From assembly GCA_029688905.1 (NCBI GenBank), contig JARULB010000001.1, positions 248,001 through 312,000 on the forward strand: a stretch of 64,000 nucleotides of DNA, written 5' to 3'. The first letter of the stretch is position 1, and each line of letters starts with the position of its first letter. The translations under genes and the position numbers were made by a program. The notes under the pieces were generated by a model, which made no database searches, was not told the DNA's origin, and worked only from the letters and a program-made list of their open reading frames with translations. The DNA is from Balneolales bacterium ANBcel1 (GTDB lineage: Bacteria > Bacteroidota > Rhodothermia > Balneolales > Natronogracilivirgulaceae). Positions 1 to 8,004 of this stretch are shown here, one piece after another.

Positions 1-1429
1 GCCGGATATACGTTTCCCGCTCCATCTCAGGCATTCTTCCGATAATCGCCGCCATTTGTTCCACATCCCGGTCGGTGATCTGTGTCTCTCCTCCAACTGA
101 CTGAAATCCCCTGTTTGAGAGACGCGCCGCGATTTTCTCGTATTCGTAGAAAGTGAGGTTACGCACCTGCGACAACGAAAACAGAATGCGGCCGGCTTCT
201 TCCATACCATACTTTTTAAGCACGCCGCTTTTGCGGTCATCGGGCAGGTGACTGAGCACCAGCGCCTTAACCCGTTCTTTTTCGGATGAGAGAAGCTCCA
301 TAAGCTGTTCGTCGCTCAGGTAGTGCACAAAATTAAAGGTGTGGAGGATGGAGAAGCCGGTTGAAGCGGCACTCGCGGTGGAGGCCAGTGCCATTTGCTG
401 CTCGTGTTCAATGCTGTCATGAACGTTTCCCCCCGCTACCGCGTGTCGGCCTTCTTTTTTTTTTTTTCGCGAAAGCATGACCATCAGGTACCAGACCAGC
501 AGTGCCAAAAGCAGCGCAAGCAATACGGCGGCAGCCAGCATCAGGTAGAAGAGGCGGTTGGAATCGGCGAAAAGACCTTCGGGGGCGGGCGCTTCGGCCA
601 CTGCAGGCTCTTCGGTGCGCAGATTCCGCCTGACCAACTCGAACGTGTCGCCGCGCTCCGGATCTATGTCGATGCGGGAGGTGACCGTCTCGCGCATCAG
701 CTCGAGATCCTGCTCGGTCAGCATCGAATCAACGCGCACAAGGATGTGCATCCGCTCCAGTTCGGGTACGCGGGTCTCCACCACCTCGACACCTTCCTGC
801 TGTACCCGCGATGTTGTTTCGCGCTCACGAATCAGGTCACGCGGGACAAACGGCAGGCCCGGAAGTCGTCCTTCGGGTTCTGCGGTCTCTTCAGGGGCCG
901 CGGCAACGGGCACTTCCCGGCGCAGGGTGCGCACCGACATTTCCACTCCGATTCTAAGCATATAGTCCTCCGGCCTGAAAAACCGGTTGATCGCCTCGGT
1001 AAGCACCTCGTAGAGCTGCTGCTCCAGCTGCATGGTCTCCAGGGCGGTGAGCTCTCCGTCGGAGAGGTCGCTTCGGCGGACTGCGGTCCGGTCGCCTTCA
1101 TCGGCGGCGGCAAGCAGCGCCTGATTGGCGGCGGTCACCGGAATACGAAGGGTACTGCCTGCAGCGAGGCCCTCCCCGCACTGCGGATTGATGGCGCGCA
1201 CGCGATCCGGCGATACCCGATAGGCCCGGGCAATGCCGAAGCAGTTCTGCCCCGGCCGCACCGTATGGATGAAAAAGTCGGCGCCGTCATGCCGCTCCAG
1301 GGTTTCGGTGATCGACACACGAGCCTGGCCCGCGGCGCTCTGTACAGCCGGCGTCAGGGTTACGGATGCCAGCAAGATCGCAATCACGCCTGTAAACCGT
1401 CGTTTTTGGACTAATGGTTTCGGTATCAT
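1..1429 (-). CDS. LysM / FliF-like ring domain / FliG-like fusion protein, partial (runs off left edge)
   Basis: An uninterrupted frame of 476 codons runs from the ATG at 1429 to the window edge. Residues 11-35 look like a signal peptide or first membrane segment. Residues 55-97 are a LysM domain (HTVRPGQNCFGIARAYRVS, then a second half ending LRIPV). Residues about 130-170 and 223-266 resemble the periplasmic ring-building region of the flagellar MS-ring protein FliF; IDIDPERGDTFEL is close to the FliF motif before its last membrane span. Residues 293-319 are one strong membrane span followed by RKKKK. From residue 365 (FNFVHYLSDEQLMELL, ALVLSHLP) it resembles the armadillo middle domain of the rotor protein FliG and continues past the edge. 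Flagellar FliF and FliG are normally separate proteins. It lies 112 bases downstream of the usher gene on the same strand, so co-transcription is possible. No stator gene is visible. The domain calls are by eye; a membrane ring with a fused cytoplasmic switch domain is inference. Confidence 0.75.
   Translation of the reverse strand, partial: MIPKPLVQKRRFTGVIAILLASVTLTPAVQSAAGQARVSITETLERHDGADFFIHTVRPGQNCFGIARAYRVSPDRVRAINPQCGEGLAAGSTLRIPVTAANQALLAAADEGDRTAVRRSDLSDGELTALETMQLEQQLYEVLTEAINRFFRPEDYMLRIGVEMSVRTLRREVPVAAAPEETAEPEGRLPGLPFVPRDLIRERETTSRVQQEGVEVVETRVPELERMHILVRVDSMLTEQDLELMRETVTSRIDIDPERGDTFELVRRNLRTEEPAVAEAPAPEGLFADSNRLFYLMLAAAVLLALLLALLVWYLMVMLSRKKKKEGRHAVAGGNVHDSIEHEQQMALASTASAASTGFSILHTFNFVHYLSDEQLMELLSSEKERVKALVLSHLPDDRKSGVLKKYGMEEAGRILFSLSQVRNLTFYEYEKIAARLSNRGFQSVGGETQITDRDVEQMAAIIGRMPEMERETYIR
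455..467 (-). other. 13-A homopolymer at the FliF-like/FliG-like junction
   Basis: Thirteen consecutive T on the plus strand (A in the coding strand) fall just after the membrane span of the fusion gene. The annotated frame reads through as four Lys codons and continues into the FliG-like part. Losing one A brings a TAG at 436-438; gaining one brings a TGA at 417-419. Either slip would therefore give a protein ending shortly after the membrane span with a basic tail and no FliG-like domain. Transcriptional slippage at A runs of this length is known in bacteria; its use here is inference, and a sequencing error in the run is an alternative. Confidence 0.5.
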
Positions 1430-1541
1430 TGGTTGGACAATGGTTTCGATGGCTGAATATTATTATCTGCCGGAATTACTTCCAGGGAATTGTTGCTCTC
1501 CGGCAGCCCGAAAATGCTGCTGCATAGACAAATACATACGA

Positions 1542-4500
1542 TCAGTCTCGTATTTCAGAAAAATCAAAATCTCCGTTTTCACCTGCTTGAATGATTCTTT
1601 CCAGTTCCTCCACATCGGGGATCTCCAGTTCGGGGCTGCGTTCGGCGGCACGATCCCAGTACTGCTGCGCCGCCTCACGCCGTCCGTGAACAAACAGTAA
1701 CGAGCCCTTGAGCGCCAGTCCGTAGTCGGTTTCGTAACGCTCCAGCGAGGCGTCGATCAGCTCCAGTGACGCGCCGAATTGACCGCGGTAGAACGCCTCC
1801 TGCGCACTCACATAGAGGCGGATGGCTTCCATGGATTGCCCCGCCAGGGCCCGTGCCAGCTGCTCCTCATCCCACTCGGGCTCCGGATCTGGCTCGGGTT
1901 CGGGTTCCGGCGCCTCCCGCGGCAGCAGCATGATATTCAGGCCCTCCAGAAAATCGCCGTGCGCGAGTGCCTGCACTTCAAATTGGAGTACCGGCGGCTC
2001 TGAGCGGGCATTCAGAAAATTCTGCTGTGTGGTGTCGACCCACGCCTCATAGCGCCCGGGGGGGATCTCCATGGCGTAATAGGAACCGTCGGAGAAGGTC
2101 CGCATCGTCTCGCGGAAGTCACCGTCCACCTGCCGGAGCATCACCCGCACCCCGCCGAGGCCGCGCTCGGTCTCCCCTTCCCGCCGCTGCACCATGCCCT
2201 CGATCACCCCGCTCATGTAAAACGGAATGTCCATGGGCTTGAACCGGTTGGGGTCGGATACGAACGAGAATTCGCGGATCACCGGAACCAGCATGGGATT
2301 GGGGATGGCCCCTACATTGACCATCAGGTTGTTCCGGTAATACTGCTGAAGCTGGGTGACGCGGATGACGCCGTCGTTGTGGAGCCGGCTCTGGCCGGAG
2401 CGGTCGAGCCGTACTGCGTTGGCGCGGATCAGCTCGTCGCCTTCGTCGAAGGTGCCGCTGTTGTTGTTGTCGGTGAACAGGCGGATGGACGCGGCCGAGC
2501 GCCCGACCTGCTGGCGGTTTTCGAGGACCAGCCGGTTGTGGTAGTCGTCGTAGCCGATCGACCCGCGGAAGTTCTGGCGGAAGGAGCTGCCCTGGCGGCT
2601 GGTGCGCGCAGTCGAGGTGGAGCGCGTGCGGTTCAGGTCGAACGAGAGGCCGCCCTCGATGGTGTTGAAGCCGGTCACCAGGTTGCGGGAGAAGGTGAAG
2701 CGGAGCCGCCCGCCGCCGAAAATATTTCGGGAGATTTGGAGATCAAGCCGTTCAAACTGGTCGCGCCGCATGCTGTAGTCGAGCTGCCCGCGCAGGTAGG
2801 TGCCCCGGATGATGGCGGGTATGGAGCGCGCGCGCGGCGCCGAGTAGGAGGCGGTGGTACGGATGCTGCCGTCGGTGGACTGCAGGTCGCTGCCCAGCAT
2901 CCGGTAGGTGTTGCGGAACCCGCCGCGCAGGTTGACACGCCCCAAACGCATGCCGAGGTCGGCGCGCAGCCGGTTGGTGCTGCCCGTGCCGAAATCCTGG
3001 CGGTCGCCGCCTACCCGGAAGTTGAACGGCACCGGACCAATCTCAATCGGGATGAACAGGTTGGCGCGCGCCTCGTAGTCATAGCGGCCGATGTTGTAGA
3101 GGCCATCATCGGCGGCGTAGTAGGTGTAGCTGGCATCCCAGCTCATGGAGTTGGGGTAGACCACACTAGCCGACAGGCGGTAGTACGCCTCGGGGGCGAT
3201 GTCGATGTTGGCGAGATACCTTCCCATAATACGGCTGGAGATGCCGGCGTAGAGATGCGGACGCACGTCATGCACTTCGGTGAGGTATTCGCTGCCCAGA
3301 CGCACGGTCATCCAGTTGGTCGCACCGTAGGCGAGCTCGGCCGAGGCCACCCCCGAGTCATCTTCGGCGCCGAACACCGGCTGATCCATCTGCCCGCCGC
3401 TCAGATGATAGGTGAACTCGCCTGGTGGCAGAAACGTGAACGGTACCTGGATGCGTTGGTCCTCTTCCCGAATCCTGCCGTCGGGCTCATAAATCATGAT
3501 GCGCACATTGCTGCTTCCGTAGGTCAGCGGCACGGAAAACCGGTAATTGCCCAGCTCGTCCACCTCCACAAAATCGATCAGGCGGTTGTTGATGAACAGT
3601 TCCACTTCGGATTGCGGCGGGGCGGTGCCGCGAAAGACGAATTCGTCGAGCGTGCGCCTCGGCTCAATAGGCTGGTTGGTGAGGTGGACCCCGCGGAACT
3701 GGCGGGATTGCGGACCTTCGGTGCGGTGCTGCCCGAGCCGGATCTGGGTAATGGCGGGCTGGTCGTGTATTGCGTAGCGCCAGCGGAGGCCGCTGGTGGT
3801 AAAACTGCTGGACATCTCCGACCAGGATCCGAACAGGTTGCCCTGCACGTCGCCGCCCAGGAATTCGGCCCCGATGCTGGCGGTGTAGCTGTAGCTGTTG
3901 TATTGATCGGTGATATTGCCGGTAAGCGAATAGTCGAGGAAGCCGCCGCCGAGAAGCTGACGGTCGCGTTCAAACTCCTGCGGGAAGAGCCGGCGCTCGC
4001 GGACCCCCAGCTCGGCCCGGGCCCGGCGCCTTTCACGTTCAATCCGCCGAACGACCGGCATGATGTCGGTGGTGTTCAGGCGTACTACCAGGCCGCTCAT
4101 ATCCACGGTGAATTCGAGTCCGAATACCTCGTCAAACACTTCGGGCAGCAGGTAGAAATCCAGCTCGTCGATCAGCATGTCATCCGCGGTAAAGGCGGTC
4201 TGTTCGCCGTCGAGGGTGGCGGTACGGTTCTGGAAGTGGATTTCGTAGGGGCGGTCGGTTTCCAGATAATGGCCGTGGAGGCGAAGGTTCTGCGAATCCA
4301 ACTGATAGTAGATTTCGAGCAGGTCAAACAGCTCGGTGGTGGGCAGGTAAATGCGATCTGTGTCGTAGGAGTACATACCGATGATGACCACATCTCCCAC
4401 TCCGCGAAACCGGAAGGAGAGAAACACCTCTTCGCGGTCGGGCTCCGCGGGTGTCTGCGCTATCGATACCACCGCGCCTGTGCCGCCTGTCACCACTCCG

Positions 4501-4568
4501 GCAGCGGGTGCCAAGAGCAGCAGCATGAAGCCGATCAGGAGTGACAGTAACAGGGGTGGATAATGCAT
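1542..4568 (-). CDS. Outer-membrane fimbrial usher-like protein (FimD/PapC type) with C-terminal TPR tail
   Basis: About 1008 residues from the ATG at 4568, chosen because it is followed at once by a hydrophobic signal peptide (residues 4-25); an in-frame ATG at 4784 would add 72 residues of unlikely sequence. Residues about 40-180 look like a periplasmic N-terminal domain. The bulk has alternating aromatic/polar strands typical of a large beta-barrel. Near residue 320 a segment (VELFINNRLIDFVEVDELG, then NVRIMIYEPDGR) matches the usher middle-domain pattern. Residues about 785-870 resemble a carboxypeptidase-regulatory-like beta sandwich (IEGMVQRREGE). An acidic Glu/Pro linker near 885-905 precedes TPR-like helices to the end. 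The role would be to export and assemble the pilins encoded upstream, with the chaperone as partner. The TPR tail is not standard for proteobacterial ushers. Family placement is good; substrate assignment rests on context. Confidence 0.8.
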   Translation of the reverse strand: MHYPPLLLSLLIGFMLLLLAPAAGVVTGGTGAVVSIAQTPAEPDREEVFLSFRFRGVGDVVIIGMYSYDTDRIYLPTTELFDLLEIYYQLDSQNLRLHGHYLETDRPYEIHFQNRTATLDGEQTAFTADDMLIDELDFYLLPEVFDEVFGLEFTVDMSGLVVRLNTTDIMPVVRRIERERRRARAELGVRERRLFPQEFERDRQLLGGGFLDYSLTGNITDQYNSYSYTASIGAEFLGGDVQGNLFGSWSEMSSSFTTSGLRWRYAIHDQPAITQIRLGQHRTEGPQSRQFRGVHLTNQPIEPRRTLDEFVFRGTAPPQSEVELFINNRLIDFVEVDELGNYRFSVPLTYGSSNVRIMIYEPDGRIREEDQRIQVPFTFLPPGEFTYHLSGGQMDQPVFGAEDDSGVASAELAYGATNWMTVRLGSEYLTEVHDVRPHLYAGISSRIMGRYLANIDIAPEAYYRLSASVVYPNSMSWDASYTYYAADDGLYNIGRYDYEARANLFIPIEIGPVPFNFRVGGDRQDFGTGSTNRLRADLGMRLGRVNLRGGFRNTYRMLGSDLQSTDGSIRTTASYSAPRARSIPAIIRGTYLRGQLDYSMRRDQFERLDLQISRNIFGGGRLRFTFSRNLVTGFNTIEGGLSFDLNRTRSTSTARTSRQGSSFRQNFRGSIGYDDYHNRLVLENRQQVGRSAASIRLFTDNNNSGTFDEGDELIRANAVRLDRSGQSRLHNDGVIRVTQLQQYYRNNLMVNVGAIPNPMLVPVIREFSFVSDPNRFKPMDIPFYMSGVIEGMVQRREGETERGLGGVRVMLRQVDGDFRETMRTFSDGSYYAMEIPPGRYEAWVDTTQQNFLNARSEPPVLQFEVQALAHGDFLEGLNIMLLPREAPEPEPEPDPEPEWDEEQLARALAGQSMEAIRLYVSAQEAFYRGQFGASLELIDASLERYETDYGLALKGSLLFVHGRREAAQQYWDRAAERSPELEIPDVEELERIIQAGENGDFDFSEIRD

Positions 4569-5042
4569 TGTAAACGGGTTCGGCCCAAACGTGCCGGATG
4601 GCAACAGTACCGGGATACCGGGTGGATGGAAAAATGACTGGATTTTCGGCACTGATTCAATACATACAAACAGACAGACGGCGCCTTTGGCAGCCTGTTC
4701 CAGTGCTTTTGCCCAATAAACAGCAATATCGGAAAAAATGTGCCGAATCTCACCGGAATGGCGGTTAGATTGTTCTAACGACAACGGTTGGAAAACGGGC
4801 TGGAGCAGATGAAGATCCGGTGTTTTGAGGCGCCGCGCCTATGCGTTTTTACATAAACGGCCCCGAATATTAACCATTCTTAAAGTTGTGCGCTTTTCAG
4901 GCGCATTCCCCCTGATTTCGGGGATAAAACGTCCGTTTTTCGCTTATCGGGCGTCCCAGGAATTAAGAAAATATAATGGGGGAGGAATACACCGGGGGTG
5001 TGTTCTCGAAGAAGAGATAAGTGTAAGGCAGTGAGACCATAG

Positions 5043-5130
5043 CAGGGAACCGGGCCTGTGCATGGATATGCAGCCAGTGTGGCTAATGATTTATGAATAG
5101 CCAGTGGCAGGGTACCGGGCCTGTGCATGG
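5043..5130. repeat. 23-base direct repeat (5043-5065 and 5108-5130), one mismatch
   Basis: Both copies share the core ACCGGGCCTGTGCATGG and start 65 bases apart. The second copy is extended into a hairpin; the first is not. Confidence 0.7.
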
Positions 5131-5136
5131 CCCGGT
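5114..5136 (-). terminator. Hairpin downstream of the chaperone gene
   Basis: A perfect 8-base stem (ACCGGGCC / GGCCCGGT) with a 7-base loop lies about 18 bases beyond the chaperone stop. There is no clear U tract after it on the minus strand, so it may be an RNA-stabilising or attenuating element rather than a classical terminator. Confidence 0.4.
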
Positions 5137-5154
5137 GGCCGGGGCGTCTGGTAC

Positions 5155-5994
5155 TTACGGGATGGTAAAAGTGACCGATTCGGAGACCGGGGGGCCTTGC
5201 ACAATGTCACCTGAGGAAACATCGGGGCGCCGGGTTTCGAAGCGCACATCGGCGGTATAGCTGCCGGAGGGGAGGTCGGAGGCGTCAAACGAGACGCGAC
5301 GTACCGCGTCCATGTATACGGTCGTCGAGCTGCGGCGTTCGTGGACGACGTTGCCGTTGGCATCGGTGACGGTCAGGAACAGTGAGCCCAGGAACGGGGA
5401 GTTGCCGGTGCGCTCCACATCAGCGCGCACCACAACGTCATCCTGCTCCAGAGAGGCGGTCAGGTTCCGGAACTGCACGCCGGTGGTGACACTGCCTTTC
5501 TTGTAGAAGCCGGCGGTCACCTGTTCAAAGCGGAAGGTGATCTGGGCCTGCACGCCTTCAGCCACTTCGTCGTCGATATCGGGCACGGCGGGATTGGAAG
5601 CGGTCTTGATACGGGTCCAGTAGGTGCCGTCGGGGATATCGCCGGGCGGACGCACGGTGAGCCGCACGGTCTGGCGTTCACCGGGCTGGAGGGTGAAATT
5701 GCGCGGAAATCCGCGAACCCACTCGGCGATGGAGTAGCGCTCCTTCGCCTCCTCGTCCTCATAATTCATGAAGCTGTTGCCGTCGGCATCGGTATCGGGG
5801 TAGCCGAACTCAAACGACAGGGCCACCTCCTGGGTCTGATCCGAGCCGTTGATGACGAGGAACGTACCAAAGCGGGTCTGGTCATCGATAAACAGGGCGG
5901 TCGGGGCGATGGTGACCTGCGCCACCGCCGATTTAAGCAGTAGTCCGGCAAGCAAAAAGAAAAACGTGCCAGCGCGCTTGAATAGAGGGATCAT
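5155..5994 (-). CDS. Periplasmic PapD-like pilus chaperone
   Basis: About 279 residues from the ATG at 5994, selected because MIPLFKRAGTFFFLLAGLLL begins a signal peptide ending AVAQ; an upstream in-frame start at 6120 adds 42 implausible residues. The mature protein starts VTIAPTALFIDDQTRFGTF, which fits the first Ig-like domain of pilus chaperones; the first domain ends with a QPGERQTVRLTVRPPGDIPD stretch resembling the PapD G1/F1 region. A second beta-rich domain follows. The chaperone would hold pilins in the periplasm and deliver them to the usher encoded downstream. It is somewhat longer than classical PapD-type chaperones. Recognition is by pattern and by the usher/pilin neighbourhood. 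Confidence 0.75.
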   Translation of the reverse strand: MIPLFKRAGTFFFLLAGLLLKSAVAQVTIAPTALFIDDQTRFGTFLVINGSDQTQEVALSFEFGYPDTDADGNSFMNYEDEEAKERYSIAEWVRGFPRNFTLQPGERQTVRLTVRPPGDIPDGTYWTRIKTASNPAVPDIDDEVAEGVQAQITFRFEQVTAGFYKKGSVTTGVQFRNLTASLEQDDVVVRADVERTGNSPFLGSLFLTVTDANGNVVHERRSSTTVYMDAVRRVSFDASDLPSGSYTADVRFETRRPDVSSGDIVQGPPVSESVTFTIP

Positions 5995-6263
5995 GGATGG
6001 GCCAATTTTGTGCCAATAATAAGAGCTCCCGTTGCGGGTAACCCGTTGTATTACAATATCGCTAACGTAATCAAAGCTTACAAATGTTGCAACTAAAAAA
6101 GTGGCATAATTGTAAAGCATATAACCCGAGACTCAAAGAGGATCAATACTAGAAATACGGCCCGTTTACGGACCTGAATTGTTGCAACCAACGGGATGGA
6201 TTTAATTCTGTTTTTGAGAAAAGGCGTTATAGTAAGACTGTGAAACGACTATCACGTTAGAAT

Positions 6264-6294
6264 AAAAGTACTCACGCTAAGAAAAAAAGTACTC
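6264..6294. repeat. Paired 10-base direct repeat AAAAGTACTC, 21-base period
   Basis: The two exact copies contain the palindrome AGTACT and sit on the same helix face about 270 bases upstream of the chaperone start. They may be a regulator site; this is inference. Confidence 0.4.
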
Positions 6295-6412
6295 TCAGAA
6301 GGTATCGATGTTGTCGGTGCTTACTGATGCATATAATAGCTCTAATGACATGTATGACCTATGCTTCTGAATTCACTACAAAGGAAAACGCACACAACGT
6401 TTATCGTTACAC

Positions 6413-6451
6413 AAAAAAAGGCTCGAGTTATCTTCTCAAACCCGAGCCTTT
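6413..6451 (-). terminator. Rho-independent terminator after the major pilin gene
   Basis: On the minus strand a perfect 9-base stem (AAAGGCTCG / CGAGCCTTT, plus-strand arms 6417-6425 and 6443-6451) is followed by a run of U (plus-strand A at 6413-6419). It begins about 23 bases beyond the pilin stop codon. Confidence 0.85.
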
Positions 6452-6474
6452 CGAAAGTTGACCAACAGATGAAA

Positions 6475-7002
6475 CTATAATTCGTAATCGATAGTCAGGG
6501 TAAATTCACCGCTGAAGAAATCCGGATCAATATCCTCATCTTCCATCTCCAATGTTCCACCAACCCAGAATGTAGCATCACCGCCTGCATCTAAGTCAGC
6601 TGTCTCAGTGGTCAAAATTGCACCACCACCGTTTTGTACAATCATCGGCACAAAATTAATTGTCTGATTAGTTGCATTTCCTTCAAGCGTAACATCTCCA
6701 AATGTCAATACAACTGTTGCCTCATCAACCCCGGAAAGGTCAAACTGACCTGTTTCAGCACCTGTTCCAGTATTAATTTCAGAATCAATACCACCTGAAT
6801 TGTCAGGTGTAAGAACTGCATCTGAATCACCATCAGTAATGTCACTACCAAAATCCAAAGCTCTCTCCCCAGTAAGTGTCAGCGCAGCATTAATACCTGC
6901 TCTTACCACAATATCATCAGAGACTTCTGTTGACTGAGCAGCTACCGTACTTGCTGAAATTACGAGGAAAAACACCAAAGTTATTATGCTTGTATATTTC
7001 AT
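6475..7002 (-). CDS. DUF4402-type pilin, probable major subunit
   Basis: 175 residues with a signal peptide (MKYTSIITLVFFLVISASTV, cut near AAQ) and an acidic, Ala/Thr-rich beta protein ending FSGEFTLTIDYEL. This ending, and the internal WVGGTLEM strand, match the pattern of DUF4402 family pilins. A purine-rich ribosome site (GGAGAAG) sits about 5 bases before the ATG, the clearest one in the cluster. It is flanked by 444 bases upstream and its own strong terminator downstream, so it is probably transcribed alone and at high level. It is visibly AT-richer than neighbouring genes. It would be folded by the PapD-like chaperone and exported by the usher. The family call is strong; the major-subunit role is inferred from its separate expression signals. 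Confidence 0.75.
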   Translation of the reverse strand: MKYTSIITLVFFLVISASTVAAQSTEVSDDIVVRAGINAALTLTGERALDFGSDITDGDSDAVLTPDNSGGIDSEINTGTGAETGQFDLSGVDEATVVLTFGDVTLEGNATNQTINFVPMIVQNGGGAILTTETADLDAGGDATFWVGGTLEMEDEDIDPDFFSGEFTLTIDYEL

Positions 7003-7446
7003 TTTTCTTCTCCGTTTAGTTCGTGATCGTTAAAAGATCGTGTGTGTGATAAAAAACTTTTGATTCAGTTTGTGTAGATTTCAACCTAAAATTACTGTGC
7101 AAAATTCCTGCATCCTAATTATTATTCATTAATGAAAACCGCGCAAATCAAGCGCAATAGCCACTTTATTATTAGTGTTCTCTAATATTTCTGCTGTTTT
7201 TAATGCCCACTCCGTCACCGAAAACCCAAGTGTTAATTGTTATTAATATTACAGGGCTTTGTAGCATTATTTATTGGTTTTTTTAATGATAAGCCTAAAA
7301 TATTATCTGGAAAAAACATCCAGGTTTTTTTATTTTCTGCAACCACTTGATTTTGCATATCCTAATCAATCGAGTTCTGCCAGAACTCGGCAAAATTGCC
7401 TGCTTTTTTTTCAGCCTCACATCCATCCGGCCGTCACACCGGCCCG
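7003..7446. other. Long AT-rich leader/promoter region of the major pilin
   Basis: 444 bases without a credible gene. On the minus strand it ends with the ribosome site GGAGAAG (plus-strand 7006-7012). The short motif GATCG is repeated on both sides of TTAAAA near 7025-7040. No promoter consensus could be called with confidence. Confidence 0.45.
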
Positions 7447-8004
7447 TCAATGGTACTCCACGGCCATGAACACCTCGGCATCATACACACCGGCCGGAAT
7501 GTCGCCGACATCGATTTCCCCGTACACATAAATATACGCCGTGGCAACCGGCACAGGAGTATCCGGCGAAGCCTGCTGCGGCGCGTCCTCCCTTATCGGG
7601 AACAGGGCCGCAGCGCCGGTAATCGGCTGCAGATGGTCAATGTTGTTCTGGTTGCGGTTGGCGAAGCCGACATCCAGCGTAAGCGGCACCCGGAATTCCG
7701 GCGCCTCCGCCGACTCCAGGTATTCCGGAATTTCGAGTACAACGTCCACCATCAGGTTCTGCGGACCCGTAATCGCGTATGTGCCCATGTTCGGGTCGCC
7801 CAGCTCAATCCGGATAATGCCGGAGTTGGGAACCACCGCGCCGAAGTTGAGCGGCGTCATCTCCTCGGCCGTCAGCTCCGAATCAATCTCGAACGACAGC
7901 CGCAAAAATTGCGCTTCCGCGATAGCAGGCATCACCGCCACCAAAGCGGCAAAGAGCAACGCTTTGCACCGGCAGCCGCGGGCACTATGGATGGTAACAG
8001 CCAT
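7447..8004 (-). CDS. Pilin-like secreted protein, DUF4402-related
   Basis: 185 residues with an N-terminal signal peptide (ALLFAALVAVMPAIAEAQ). The mature protein resembles its upstream neighbour in layout: an early TPLNFGAVVPNSGIIRIELG strand, a central hydrophobic strand, a glycine-containing YVYGEIDVGDIPAGVYDAEV segment and a short final strand (VFMAVEYH). This is the DUF4402-like arrangement in which the last strands carry the pilin fold. Its ATG overlaps the upstream stop by one base (TGATG), so translation is coupled. It is probably a minor or adaptor subunit; no individual role can be assigned. Confidence 0.65.
   Translation of the reverse strand: MAVTIHSARGCRCKALLFAALVAVMPAIAEAQFLRLSFEIDSELTAEEMTPLNFGAVVPNSGIIRIELGDPNMGTYAITGPQNLMVDVVLEIPEYLESAEAPEFRVPLTLDVGFANRNQNNIDHLQPITGAAALFPIREDAPQQASPDTPVPVATAYIYVYGEIDVGDIPAGVYDAEVFMAVEYH

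Larger units (their letters stand above)
4569..5154. other. Gap between usher and chaperone genes
   Basis: No credible gene is seen in these 586 bases. It holds the direct repeat and hairpin listed separately at 5043-5136, close to the chaperone stop codon. The gap suggests the usher is not strictly translationally coupled to the chaperone and may have its own promoter, although no convincing promoter could be named. Confidence 0.5.
5995..6474. other. AT-rich gap upstream of the chaperone gene
   Basis: These 480 bases carry no credible gene and are visibly richer in A/T than the coding sequence around them. They contain the pilin terminator (6413-6451) and two exact copies of AAAAGTACTC (6264-6273 and 6285-6294) whose starts are 21 bases apart, about two helical turns. 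The chaperone promoter probably lies here, but no clear consensus is visible. Confidence 0.5.

Noticed and set aside
395-1414. Long plus-strand open frame of 339 codons
   Set aside because: It is antisense to the LysM/FliF/FliG fusion gene. Its composition (Gln/His/Arg-rich, poly-Phe from the T tract) is that of a shadow frame, and the minus strand gives recognisable domains.
2379-4544. 721-codon plus-strand open frame
   Set aside because: Antisense to the usher gene in GC-rich DNA; the Ala/Val/Gly-rich translation shows no family features, whereas the minus strand has clear usher motifs.
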